Shown here: positions 63,693-64,000 of the stretch, one piece after another
Position numbering within the stretch: the stretch's first letter is position 1
Layout of the letters: each line of letters begins with the position of its first letter
Origin: Caulobacterales bacterium
GTDB taxonomy: Bacteria; Pseudomonadota; Alphaproteobacteria; Caulobacterales; Aquidulcibacteraceae
Assembly: GCA_017303355.1 (NCBI GenBank)
Contig: JAFLCU010000015.1
Span: 1-64,000 of the forward strand
Direction of reading: 5' to 3'
Length of the DNA stretch: 64,000 nucleotides
Made by a program: the position numbers and the translations under genes
The notes under the pieces: generated by a model
What the model was told of the DNA's origin: nothing
The model's database searches: none
Seen by the model: the letters and a program-made list of their open reading frames with translations, nothing else

Positions 63693-63716
63693 ACCGCAAG
63701 GGTAGCGCAAAAAGCG

Positions 63717-64000
63717 CTACGCCGCCTCAGCGGCGAATTGCTCCAGCTCGGACAAGGCCGCCGTCAGCGCCTGGCCGACGCGCGCCAACGCGGCCTCGCG
63801 CTCGGCTTCGTTCACGCGTTCGGCCGCTTCGCACGCGGCCGCGAGCGCGGCGAAGCCGATGCCGCGCGCGGAGCCCTTCATGGTGTGGACGGCCTCGCGC
63901 CAACCTTCACCCGATGTGAACGCGCCGATCCAGCCTTCGACTTGCAGGCGGAAGAGGCCAAGCACCTCGCGCTGCAGCGCACGGTCCGCGCCGGTCATGT
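63717..64000 (-). CDS. HPt (histidine phosphotransfer) domain protein, possibly cut by the window edge
   Basis: At least 93 residues are visible. The phosphorylatable histidine is in EAVHTMKGSARGIGFAALAA, the standard HPt motif. An ATG at 63996-63998 could be the start, but the frame is open to the edge and relatives usually have a few more N-terminal residues (the domain would normally begin before ALQREVLGLFRLQVEGW). It would shuttle phosphate between a hybrid kinase and a response regulator. No partner is adjacent in this window, although two hybrid kinases lie 10-25 kb away. Confidence 0.82.
   Translation of the reverse strand, partial: MTGADRALQREVLGLFRLQVEGWIGAFTSGEGWREAVHTMKGSARGIGFAALAAACEAAERVNEAEREAALARVGQALTAALSELEQFAAEAA

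Overview
The window reads as a chromosomal segment of a high-GC alphaproteobacterium, most likely Caulobacterales, perhaps near the Hyphomonadaceae. This is inferred from gene content and order: nrdR-rib-nusB-thiL, hppA, bamE/cbp3/plsX/fabH/ihfA, a MucR-type regulator, a one-enzyme (Shemin) hemA, a stand-alone motB, a DivK-like regulator and a coiled-coil polar-protein candidate. I saw no rRNA, tRNA, CRISPR array or intact insertion sequence.

Layout. 1-2.05 kb: a decayed 3' end of an Rhs/YD-repeat LysM exoprotein gene with two in-frame stops. 2.1-9.6 kb: a leftward five-gene operon (TonB receptor, MFS transporter, carboxylesterase, acyl-CoA ligase, TetR) that looks like uptake and breakdown of an ester or acid. 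9.8-14.5 kb: an envelope and signalling group, with a tandem-UrcA protein, a Ser/Thr kinase with its ECF sigma factor, and an OmpA-like lipoprotein. 14.5-31.1 kb: mostly housekeeping. It holds ihfA, fabH, plsX, a cytochrome bc1 chaperone, bamE, the proton pyrophosphatase, thiL, nusB, the riboflavin genes, nrdR, glyA, mucR, hemA and hemB. The riboflavin genes are odd: RibD has only its reductase domain, and the RibA half of RibBA lacks its metal and catalytic residues.

31.1-38.8 kb: a pseudo-receiver protein, a hydroxyisobutyrate-dehydrogenase-like oxidoreductase, a flavin reductase, motB, a polarity-protein candidate, small membrane proteins and a TetR regulator. 38.9-53.4 kb: a signalling region with two hybrid histidine kinases, a DivK-like regulator and two c-di-GMP proteins. 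It also holds a GNAT protein flanked by two long inverted repeats and a large autotransporter.

53.5-63.1 kb contains the most interesting locus. A DUF885 peptidase is followed by a 90-residue secreted peptide ending in Cys-Pro12-Asn-Pro-Asn, a radical SAM enzyme with a reduced C-terminal cysteine set, and a DUF6065-like protein. This looks like an undescribed RiPP-type cassette: substrate, radical maturase and accessory protein. Next to it lie a NtrB/NtrC-like two-component pair whose regulator lacks the sigma-54 contact loop, and a divergent MacB/FtsX-type ABC transporter that could be the responder or exporter. The window ends with a small acidic protein, a thioesterase and an HPt protein cut by the edge.

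All functions are inferred from reading the translated sequence. No searches were run.
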